Positions 1-5,103 of a stretch of 5,103 bases of DNA are shown in pieces. The stretch lies in NCBI GenBank assembly GCA_947440895.1, contig CANETO010000189.1:1-5103 (forward strand), read 5' to 3'. The stretch comes from Planctomycetaceae bacterium. Its GTDB lineage: Bacteria; Planctomycetota; Planctomycetia; Pirellulales; UBA1268. A program made the position numbers and the translations under genes. The notes beneath the pieces were generated by a model. It was not told the origin of the DNA. It saw only the letters and a list, made by a program, of their open reading frames with translations, and searched no databases. Every line of letters starts with the position of its first letter. Within the stretch, counting starts at the first letter, position 1.

Positions 1-1771
1 TGCCAGTCTGCGGCAGGCCATGCCGCTCGCCGGACCGGACGATCTCGACCCGCTCAATCAGGCCCGCTCCGCGCTCGCCTATCTGTTCTATGCGGACCGC
101 CGATTCCAGGATGCCGTGGCGCTCGGGGAGTTTCTGATCGCACGCTATCCCAATGCCAAGGGGAGCCCGGAGGCGGCGCAGATCGTCATGGCGAGTTGGC
201 AGCAGTTACAGAGGCAGTCGGTGGCTGGCTGGGCGGATGAGGCCAAGAGAAAGAGTGTCGAAGCCGCCACCACGATCATGCGGACCTGGCCAGACCGGCC
301 AGAGGCCGCCGATGCGGCCGTGGTCGCCATCGTGGCGGCGACAGAGGCCCATGCACCGGATCAGATCATCGAGATTCTGGCGAAGGTGCCACCGGCCTCA
401 GCCCGCCGTTCCGAAACGCTCCTGCGAGCCGGTGCCGCACTCTGGCGGGACGTGCAGGAGAAGTCGCGGCTGGACGATGTCTTCCGTCCGCCTGCGGCCA
501 CGCTTGCCAGATGGCGGGCCACCTCTGCCAAGGCCATTGACGACGGGCTCTCGGGCATGATCCCGGGGACCGGGAATGTGGCCGTCGCCGTGGCAGCGGC
601 CTTGGCACGCTGTCAGATGGCCATGGAGGACGGCGACAAGGAGCGAGTGGCTACCGTGCTCGAGCACCCGGACTACGGCCCGTGGACCGTCCTGACCGTC
701 GACAAGGAGGAGTTCCGGTCGCTCAAGGCAGGCCCACTTGCCACGCCGACAGCCACCGCAGCGCTCCGCTTTTTTATCGAGACGGAGCAGAACGACAAGG
801 CCCTGCAGGCGATGAGACAGCTCGAGGAACTGGCTGGCGCCGCCGGTGCTGAGGCCTCTGCCAGGCTCACGTCGATGTATCAGGCGATGGGCCGAGATCT
901 GCAGTCGCAGTTGTTGAATCTTGCCTCCGGACCGAGTGCCGGTACGCCGCAGGCCCAGGCCCGGGCTGCCGCCATCCTGGCGGGGTTTGAAAAGTTTCTG
1001 GAGGGCGTGGCGAAGGACCCAAAGCTCTCATCGCAGATGTGGTCGGCCACCACCTACCTCAATCTAGGGTCGGGCGAAGGGATGGGCTCGGCTGTGCCGA
1101 AGGCCAAGGCCGAGGGTTATCTCGACAGGGCGGCCGCGATCTATGAAGGCCTGCTCGACAAGGGGGGCGGAGAGATCGCCAGATTTGAACCGTCGATTCG
1201 GTTGAAGTTGGCCTCTGTCTATCGGGAGCGGGCGAAGTGGGACGAGGCGCAGAAGCAGATGAACTGGATCCTCTCCGACAAGAAACGCCAAAACACGCTC
1301 GACTTTCAGCTGCAAGCAGCGGACTTGCTCCAGCAGGCGGCCGCCAACACGGCCGACGCGTCGCAGCGGGCGGCCTTCTACGGCCAGGCGATCAGCGGAT
1401 ATAAGCGATCGAGTGTCGACGGGGAGATCTGGGGCTGGGGCTGGGCCGTGATCTCCAACCGGCTCGAACAGCAGGCCTTTACTGGATCGGATGAGAAGGC
1501 GATGGAGGCACGCCGGACGTTTTTTCAGGCCCGACTCAATGCAGTGAAGTGTCGGATGGAGAAGGCGGATGCCCTGCCATTGGAGCGTGACAAAGAACTG
1601 CAGAAGGCATTTGACTACATCGAAATCACCTTCAAGATGCATCCCGAATTGGGAGATCCCGAGACGAGCAAACAGTTCGACAGACTGCTGAAGGATGTCG
1701 AGAAGCGGCAGAGCAAGCCGCCGCGGGGGCTCGACGGGATCAGGCAGTCTGTTGAGGCGGCGGCGGGATGA
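1..1771 (+). CDS. TPR-like helical repeat protein, 5'-truncated by the window edge
   Basis: The reading frame is open from the first bases of the window to a TGA at 1769-1771. The first ATG is at 20, but no stop precedes it, no ribosome binding site is visible and the protein begins in the middle of helical-repeat sequence, so the real start almost certainly lies to the left. From that ATG 583 residues are visible. They are nearly all amphipathic helix pairs: a TPR-like unit at about residues 15-60 (ALAYLFYADRRFQDAVALGE, then a YPNAKGSPEAA turn), another stretch at about 389-455 (LASVYRERAKWDEAQKQMNW), and an aromatic IWGWGWA motif at 470-476. A FFQARLNAVKCRM stretch follows. I recall similar sequences in planctomycete TPR proteins near ExbB genes. 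No enzyme motif is seen. It probably acts as a protein-interaction scaffold. Cellular location is unknown because the N-terminus is missing. The next gene follows after 31 bp, which suggests co-transcription. Confidence 0.85.
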   Translation, partial: ASLRQAMPLAGPDDLDPLNQARSALAYLFYADRRFQDAVALGEFLIARYPNAKGSPEAAQIVMASWQQLQRQSVAGWADEAKRKSVEAATTIMRTWPDRPEAADAAVVAIVAATEAHAPDQIIEILAKVPPASARRSETLLRAGAALWRDVQEKSRLDDVFRPPAATLARWRATSAKAIDDGLSGMIPGTGNVAVAVAAALARCQMAMEDGDKERVATVLEHPDYGPWTVLTVDKEEFRSLKAGPLATPTATAALRFFIETEQNDKALQAMRQLEELAGAAGAEASARLTSMYQAMGRDLQSQLLNLASGPSAGTPQAQARAAAILAGFEKFLEGVAKDPKLSSQMWSATTYLNLGSGEGMGSAVPKAKAEGYLDRAAAIYEGLLDKGGGEIARFEPSIRLKLASVYRERAKWDEAQKQMNWILSDKKRQNTLDFQLQAADLLQQAAANTADASQRAAFYGQAISGYKRSSVDGEIWGWGWAVISNRLEQQAFTGSDEKAMEARRTFFQARLNAVKCRMEKADALPLERDKELQKAFDYIEITFKMHPELGDPETSKQFDRLLKDVEKRQSKPPRGLDGIRQSVEAAAG

Positions 1772-1792
1772 ACAGAGTGATGGCCGGAGGCC

Positions 1793-1797
1793 AGGAG
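1793..1797 (+). promoter_or_regulatory. Shine-Dalgarno that fixes the start of the second TPR gene
   Basis: AGGAG lies 5 nt before the ATG at 1803. It is the only good ribosome binding site near the possible starts. The open frame runs back to 1695 inside the previous gene, and the later ATGs at 1833 and 1869 have no comparable motif. This supports 1803 as the start. Confidence 0.75.
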
Positions 1798-1802
1798 CGA
1801 CC

Positions 1803-2948
1803 ATGAATCTGACGCGGCACGGGAAACCACGCATGGTCCCCACGACGAACACCCCTCCCACCGCAACTATGGGCTGGCGTCGCCGCCTGCGGGTGCCGCT
1901 GCTGGCATGGCTTGCGGCAGGGATCCTATCGCTTGAGGGAACGGTCCTGGGTCAGGCCGTCGACAGGGTCCAACTCGTGGGCGGCACGAGTGTTGCCGGG
2001 AGTGTCGTCGCCGTATCGCCGGTCGGCATTGATATGGAGAACAGCGACGGCACCCCACAGACGATTGCGATCGAAACGATTCGCGAGGTGCAGTTCGGAG
2101 CGGAGCCCCAGTCCCTCAAAAATGCCCGGACCATGCTCCTTCGCGGGCGTGGCGCCGATGCCCGTGACGAGGTTGCCAAGATCGACGCGGACGAACTCGA
2201 CGGCGTCGAACCGCTCGTGCTGGCCGAGGTTGATTTTCTCAAGGCGGCCACCGCCGGCCAGGCGACGCTCGACGCTGGCGGTGATCTTGCCGGGGCGGCC
2301 ACGCTGGTGGCGGCGTACCTCGCGAAGCACCCGACGAGCCACCATTTCTTTCAGATGACCGAGTTGCTGGGCGATCTTCACGCGCGGTCGGGCCAGCCTG
2401 AACGGGCGCTGGCCGCCTACGAGCGACTCCGCGGAGGCCCCCCTGCCCTTCAGGTGCGGGCCGCAGCAGCCAAGGCCGCCATGCTGTTCACGCAGGGAAA
2501 GGCAGACGAGGCATTGTCGGAATACGAAGCTGCCATCGCGCTCGCCGGGAACGAAAAGGCCAGTCAGCCGCAGAAGCGGTCTGCCGAGGTGGGCAAGGCG
2601 AGGTGCCTGTTGCTGCAGGGCAGGCACGACGCGGCCGTTGAGACGGTGCTTCAGATCATCAATGCCGCAAATCCGGAGGAAAAAGAACTGCTCTCCCGGG
2701 CCTACACCGTGCTGGGCGCGACCTACCGGGCGATCGGAGGCAAGGAGCAGGATGCCCTGATCCAGTTCCTGATGGTCGACCTGGTCTACAACACGCTGCC
2801 GGAAACCCATGCAGAGGCCTTGTTCAATCTCGCCGAACTCTGGGACAACGGTGGTAATCCAGAGCGGGCCCGCGAGGCGAGGCAGAATCTCAAGTCGGCC
2901 TATCCGGACAGTCCCTGGGCTGCCAAACTGGATCCATCCAAGTCGTAA
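1803..2948 (+). CDS. Secreted protein with small beta-rich N-terminal domain and TPR-like repeats
   Basis: The protein has 381 residues from the ATG at 1803, chosen because of the AGGAG 5 nt upstream. The open frame extends back to 1695, but that extension is Arg/Gly/Ser-rich and overlaps the previous gene. Residues 1-50 form a long signal peptide: a basic WRRRLR stretch at 25-30, a hydrophobic core at about 31-44 and likely cleavage near VLG-QA or GQA-VD (residues 50-53). There is no lipobox cysteine. Residues 53-99 read as short beta strands (DRVQLVGGTSVAGSVV, then IETIREVQF), similar to small Sm/SH3-like barrels found at the start of planctomycete secreted proteins. From about 100 to the end the sequence is helical. 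TPR-like pairs are clearest at about 150-240 (LLGDLHARSGQPERALAAYE and AAMLFTQGKADEALSEYEAA), with another near the C-terminus (EALFNLAELWDNGGNPERAR). A periplasmic scaffold or adaptor for the ExbB-ExbD motor encoded next door is plausible but inferred from gene order only. Confidence 0.85.
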   Translation: MNLTRHGKPRMVPTTNTPPTATMGWRRRLRVPLLAWLAAGILSLEGTVLGQAVDRVQLVGGTSVAGSVVAVSPVGIDMENSDGTPQTIAIETIREVQFGAEPQSLKNARTMLLRGRGADARDEVAKIDADELDGVEPLVLAEVDFLKAATAGQATLDAGGDLAGAATLVAAYLAKHPTSHHFFQMTELLGDLHARSGQPERALAAYERLRGGPPALQVRAAAAKAAMLFTQGKADEALSEYEAAIALAGNEKASQPQKRSAEVGKARCLLLQGRHDAAVETVLQIINAANPEEKELLSRAYTVLGATYRAIGGKEQDALIQFLMVDLVYNTLPETHAEALFNLAELWDNGGNPERAREARQNLKSAYPDSPWAAKLDPSKS

Positions 2949-3036
2949 GTGTCGGGGGCTGCTGGTGTGGTTTGCGTCGGCATTGCCACTTTGCGGTTTC
3001 GGATGGGTCGCGGCTAGTCTGTGGCCCAGAATTGGC

Positions 3037-3088
3037 TGTCACAACGGACGGTCAGGATCGATTGTCAGGATCGACGGTCAGGCAAAGA
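3037..3088 (+). repeat. Four tandem 13-bp units with a GTCA core upstream of exbB
   Basis: GTCA occurs at 3038, 3051, 3064 and 3077, exactly 13 bp apart. The units are TGTCACAACGGAC (3037-3049), GGTCAGGATCGAT (3050-3062), TGTCAGGATCGAC (3063-3075) and GGTCAGGCAAAG (from 3076). The two middle units differ at only two of 13 positions. The first and last are degenerate beyond the core. Direct repeats at a fixed pitch ahead of a gene suit binding by a regulator in tandem, but the pitch does not match the classical 11-bp Pho box and I cannot name a factor. A small replication-slippage duplication is the alternative. Confidence 0.6.
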
Positions 3089-3118
3089 TTCGTTCGTAAG
3101 CCTTCTCAAGACTTTTCC

Positions 3119-3123
3119 AGGAG
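3119..3123 (+). promoter_or_regulatory. Shine-Dalgarno for exbB
   Basis: AGGAG, extended to AGGAGA at 3124, ends 7 nt before the ATG at 3131. It decides the start of the ExbB-family gene against the longer open frame that runs back to 2972. Confidence 0.8.
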
Positions 3124-3130
3124 ACGCTTC

Positions 3131-3946
3131 ATGCAGTGCGGCATCACCGTCAGCGGGCAGCACAGCCCGACTGGCCTTGTGTTCCGGGGAATCAGTCGCT
3201 GCCTGCTGGTCATGGCCTCGGTCATGCCATGGGGGGCGGCCGTTGTCGCCCCACTGGTCGTCGCGCCTGCCGTGGCGATGGCCCAGGAAGAGGATGCCGC
3301 CGCCGACGGGGCGACCGAACCGGAGGGCGAGAGCATGCTCGTCTTCTATTACAAGGCGCTGGGACTACGGTACGTCATCATCTTTTTGTTGCTCTCGTTC
3401 GCGCTGGTGGCCCTGCTCGTCATGTGCTTCATGCAGATTCGCCGTACGGTCCTCATGCCAGCGGGGCTGAGCCAGGCGTTTGAGACGCATCTGGAAAACA
3501 AGGAGTATCAGCAGGCCTACGAACTGGCCAAGGCCGACGATTCCTACCTCGGCAACGTGCTGGCGGCCGGCATGGCAAAAATGCCCTCGGGCTATGGCGC
3601 AGCGGTTGAGGCGATGCAGGCGGAAGAGGGCGAGCAGGCGATGAAACTCGACCACAAGGTCAGCTATGTATCGTTGATCGGGGCGCTGTCACCGATGTTC
3701 GGCCTGCTCGGGACGGTGGACGGGATGGTGGCCGCCTTCATGGTGATCGCCAAGTCCGCCACGGCGCCCAAGCCTTCGGAACTGGCCGTCGGCATCTCGC
3801 AGGCCCTCATCACGACGCTCATCGGCCTCTGGCTGGCGATTCCCGCGATTGCCTGCTTCGCGCTGTTCAAGAACTGGCTCCAGAAACTCAATGGCGACGT
3901 CGATGGCGAGGCGATGCGGCTGATGTCCCGGTTCCAGAAGAAGTAA
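3131..3946 (+). CDS. exbB: MotA/TolQ/ExbB family proton channel protein with N-terminal signal peptide
   Basis: The protein has 271 residues from the ATG at 3131, supported by AGGAG 7 nt upstream. ExbB proteins form an inner-membrane pentamer around ExbD and use the proton gradient to drive work in the envelope. Residues 1-51 look like a cleavable signal peptide, with a hydrophobic core at about 24-48 and cleavage at AMA-QEED after residue 51. An acidic linker follows. Transmembrane segment 1 is at about 80-101, followed by basic QIRR, which places the 102-175 loop in the cytoplasm. Segment 2 is at about 177-203 with the family motif SPMFGLLGTVDGM, and segment 3 at about 219-248 with GISQALITTLIGLWLAIPA. 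Thr195 and Thr229 line up by motif with the pore threonines T148 and T181 of E. coli ExbB, so the channel looks functional. Two exbD-like genes follow directly. Substrate and partner are unknown. TolQ or a MotA-like role cannot be excluded, but the ExbD neighbours favour the ExbB type. Confidence 0.92.
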   Translation: MQCGITVSGQHSPTGLVFRGISRCLLVMASVMPWGAAVVAPLVVAPAVAMAQEEDAAADGATEPEGESMLVFYYKALGLRYVIIFLLLSFALVALLVMCFMQIRRTVLMPAGLSQAFETHLENKEYQQAYELAKADDSYLGNVLAAGMAKMPSGYGAAVEAMQAEEGEQAMKLDHKVSYVSLIGALSPMFGLLGTVDGMVAAFMVIAKSATAPKPSELAVGISQALITTLIGLWLAIPAIACFALFKNWLQKLNGDVDGEAMRLMSRFQKK

Positions 3947-3990
3947 GGAACGGCCACGGCCCACATCCCGGAGCCCCGACGGAATTTCCA

Positions 3991-4431
3991 ATGGCCAAAC
4001 GATCGAGTGAAGCATCGAGCACCGACATCGACATGACGCCGATGATCGACATGACGTTTCAGCTGATCACGTTCTTTATGTTCGTGATGAACTTCTCGGA
4101 GGCGGAGCAGGACGATCGCATCCAATTGCCCTCGAGTCAGTTGGCAAAGCCGGTGGATGGGCCTGTCGAGAAGCCCATCACCCTCCAGCTCACCAGCGAG
4201 GGATCCGTGATCTACGCCGGCGAAATGATCGGCGTCCGCGATATCGCTGGGTATCTGGAGCGAGAGAAATCGTTCATGCTCGATTCTGGCAAGGAGCCGA
4301 ATACGGCCACGGTGATCGTGCGGGCGGACGGTCGTGCCAAGACCGGGGACGTGCAGGAGATCATCAAGATCTGCCAGGAAAAGGGCTTCGAGAAGTTTGC
4401 GCTGCGGGCCCAGTACGACGAGGGGCGGTGA
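3991..4431 (+). CDS. exbD: Biopolymer transport protein ExbD/TolR family, first copy
   Basis: The protein has 146 residues, close to E. coli ExbD in length. It has a short cytoplasmic N-terminus (1-17), one transmembrane helix at about 18-35 (MIDMTFQLITFFMFVMNF) and a periplasmic domain from about 37 on. Asp20 in the DMTPMID motif corresponds to the proton-carrying Asp25 of E. coli ExbD. The periplasmic part shows the usual pattern: a strand ITLQLTSEGSVIYAG, then TVIVRADGRAKTGDVQEIIK and a GFEKFALRA strand at the end. It follows exbB by 44 bp. The ribosome binding site is weak (GGA at 3981-3983), so translation may depend partly on exbB. Only 4 bp separate it from the second exbD, so the two are almost certainly made together. 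No TonB is present in the window. Confidence 0.93.
   Translation: MAKRSSEASSTDIDMTPMIDMTFQLITFFMFVMNFSEAEQDDRIQLPSSQLAKPVDGPVEKPITLQLTSEGSVIYAGEMIGVRDIAGYLEREKSFMLDSGKEPNTATVIVRADGRAKTGDVQEIIKICQEKGFEKFALRAQYDEGR
4427..4431 (+). promoter_or_regulatory. GGTGA overlapping the first exbD stop, likely ribosome binding site for the second exbD
   Basis: GGTGA can pair with the UCACC end of 16S rRNA and sits 4 nt before the ATG at 4436, sharing its TGA with the upstream stop codon. A further AGGGG is at 4421-4425. Having the ribosome binding site inside the end of the previous gene suggests translational coupling of the two ExbDs, which would help keep their amounts matched. Confidence 0.5.
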
Positions 4432-4435
4432 CGCG

Positions 4436-4921
4436 ATGGCCCGAAGAGCATCCCAGCTTCCCGACAAGATCCACATCGACATGACGCCGATGATCGACGT
4501 CGTGTTTCAGCTGATCTCGTTCTTCATGTTCTCGCTGAAAGTCGTCTCACCCGAGGGGGATTTCGATATCCGCATGCCATTGGGAAGGGCCGCCAATGCC
4601 GTCATGGATGATCAACAGGTGCCGCCGATCCGCGTGAAGCTCTCGGCCGGTCCTGATGGGACGCTTGCCGGCATCAGCATGAACGGCAATCCGGTTGCCG
4701 ATTTCAACGATCTCCAAAAGAAGGTGGTGTCGCTGGTGGGCACGGGCCGGGGGCCTGATTCGTTGGCGGACAAGACGGAGGTCGAGATGGATTGTGACTA
4801 CGGCCTCAACTACGCCGACGTTGTCCGTGCGATCACGGCCGTGTCCGGCACCGTTCAGGACGGGCAGATCGTCGAGTTGATCAAGAAGATCAAGTTCGCG
4901 CCGCCCAAGGCGGACAAGTAG
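4436..4921 (+). CDS. exbD: Biopolymer transport protein ExbD/TolR family, second and divergent copy
   Basis: The protein has 161 residues from the ATG at 4436. The open frame reaches back to 4334 inside the first exbD, but that part is Arg/Ser-rich shadow sequence, whereas 4436 gives the expected short basic N-terminus (MARRASQLPDKIHIDMTP). The transmembrane helix is at about 19-36 and Asp21 in DMTPMIDVVFQLISFFMF is the expected proton-binding residue. The periplasmic domain is longer than in the first copy and differs throughout. It has IRVKLSAGPDGTLAGISMNG, a loop at about 97-113 (TGRGPDSLADKTEVEMD), then YADVVRAITAVSG and a basic C-terminus KKIKFAPPKADK. Only the membrane segment is closely alike in the two copies, so the two periplasmic domains probably have different contacts. 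It is the last gene of the cluster visible here. Confidence 0.92.
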   Translation: MARRASQLPDKIHIDMTPMIDVVFQLISFFMFSLKVVSPEGDFDIRMPLGRAANAVMDDQQVPPIRVKLSAGPDGTLAGISMNGNPVADFNDLQKKVVSLVGTGRGPDSLADKTEVEMDCDYGLNYADVVRAITAVSGTVQDGQIVELIKKIKFAPPKADK

Positions 4922-4922
4922 G

Positions 4923-4950
4923 CACGCATCTGCACTCGGATCCGTGCGTG
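4923..4950. repeat. Small inverted repeat just after the last stop codon
   Basis: CACGCA (4923-4928) is complementary to TGCGTG (4945-4950) around a 16-nt loop that contains the self-complementary CGGATCCG (4937-4944). It begins directly after the TAG of the second exbD. There is no T-run after it, so it is at best a weak RNA hairpin that might protect the transcript end. Confidence 0.35.
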
Positions 4951-4957
4951 GCGGTTC

Positions 4958-5088
4958 GGGGCTGCCCATGCCCCGTCGCCGGACGTTCGCTACGGACATC
5001 CTGTCCTTCGCTCACTCGATGCTGACTGCGCTCCGGCATCCTGCCTGCGCTTGTCAGCAACGCCGGCTCTCGGGACATGGGCAGCCCC
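4958..5088. repeat. 131-bp branched palindromic element, possibly a dispersed REP/MITE-like repeat
   Basis: The ends are an 18-bp inverted repeat with one mismatch (4958-4975 with 5071-5088; end sequence GGGGCTGCCCATG). The stem continues as GCCGG (4978-4982) with CCGGC (5063-5067) and CGTT (4984-4987) with AACG (5059-5062), giving about 26 pairs. Inside are two further hairpins. One is GGACA-tcc-TGTCC (4994-5006). The other is a longer arm at 5021-5058: GCTGAC with GTCAGC, GCGC with GCGC, and GGCA-tcc-TGCC at the tip. The whole can fold as a three-way junction on either strand. It lies outside any gene, downstream of the operon. The form suggests a mobile palindromic repeat or a structured transcript end. 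There is no T-tract, so a classical terminator is not supported. A small open frame on the - strand (4890-5078) runs through it but looks like chance coding. Confidence 0.7.
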
Positions 5089-5103
5089 TCACGGATTTCG
5101 GAA

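Larger units (their letters stand above)
2949..3130 (+). other. 182-bp non-coding gap before exbB, probable regulatory leader
   Basis: This is the only long gap inside the gene cluster. The exbB frame stays open back to about 2972 (TTG), but no ATG precedes 3131 and the translated stretch does not look like ExbB, so I treat it as non-coding. It contains the 13-bp-spaced GTCA repeats (3037-3088) and the exbB ribosome binding site (3119-3123). A TTGTCA at 3062-3067 resembles a -35 box, but the hexamer 17 bp downstream (AAGATT, 3085-3090) is a poor -10. A promoter is therefore plausible without being demonstrable. No intrinsic terminator with a T-tract is seen, so read-through from the TPR genes is also possible. 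Confidence 0.5.

Noticed and set aside
1064..1861. 265-residue open frame on the - strand opposite the end of the first TPR gene
   Set aside because: It is antisense to a clear helical-repeat protein, has no recognisable domain and is rich in Arg, Leu and Pro as expected for a shadow.
1926..2810. 294-residue open frame on the - strand opposite the second TPR gene
   Set aside because: It lies wholly inside a gene supported by a ribosome binding site, signal peptide and repeats. Its composition (His, Arg and Gln rich) is typical of a shadow frame.
3037..3088. CRISPR array or classical Pho box
   Set aside because: The units are 13 bp with no spacers, which rules out CRISPR. The pitch is 13 bp and not the 11 bp of the Pho box, and the flanking bases do not match.
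2972..3130. Longer exbB start, with a twin-arginine-like SRRRFMQ around the ATG at 3131
   Set aside because: The Arg-Arg codons are just the AGGAGA of the ribosome binding site read in frame. There is no ATG upstream and no ribosome binding site for the TTG starts, and the translated stretch does not resemble ExbB.
3664..4482. 272-residue open frame on the - strand across exbB and both exbD genes
   Set aside because: It is antisense to three well-recognised genes, crosses their boundaries and shows no family motif. Long antisense frames are common in GC-rich DNA.
4890..5078. 62-residue open frame on the - strand in the 3' region
   Set aside because: It runs through the palindromic element and overlaps the end of the second exbD. 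The coding looks incidental to the repeat, and no membrane, signal or domain pattern is seen.
4922..5103. Intrinsic terminator after the second exbD
   Set aside because: Strong hairpins are present, but none is followed by a run of T on either strand, so only a structured 3' region can be claimed.

Overview
The window is GC-rich bacterial DNA with five genes, all on the + strand, packed into what looks like one operon or two adjacent transcription units. The order is a helical/TPR-like protein (cut by the left edge), a secreted protein with a small beta-rich N-terminal domain and TPR-like repeats, an ExbB/TolQ/MotA-family proton-channel protein, and two different ExbD-family proteins. This arrangement, together with the D-M-T-P-M-I-D motif shared by both ExbDs and the W-G-W-G motif in the first TPR protein, is the style I associate with Planctomycetota. 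That assignment comes from memory of the families, not from a search.

Layout: 1-1771 is the 3' part of the first TPR-like gene. 1772-1802 is a short gap with a good Shine-Dalgarno. 1803-2948 is the second, signal-peptide-bearing TPR-like gene. 2949-3130 is a 182-bp non-coding gap holding four 13-bp-spaced GTCA repeats and the exbB ribosome binding site. 3131-3946 is exbB-like, 3991-4431 the first exbD-like gene, and 4436-4921 the second exbD-like gene, only 4 bp downstream. 4922-5103 is non-coding and is mostly occupied by a large, branched palindromic element (4958-5088).

Working model: the ExbB-like protein and the two ExbDs would form an inner-membrane proton-driven motor. ExbB keeps the pore threonines and each ExbD keeps the membrane aspartate, so all three look functional. 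No TonB or TolA partner is in the window. The two upstream TPR-like proteins, at least one of them exported, are the natural candidates for periplasmic partners, but this is inference from gene order. For three of the genes (second TPR, exbB and second exbD) the longest open frame starts well upstream of the start chosen here. The chosen starts are supported by Shine-Dalgarno sequences, signal peptides or family N-termini.

The parts not explained by known families are the palindromic element at the 3' end, the 13-bp repeat array before exbB, and the question of what the motor drives.
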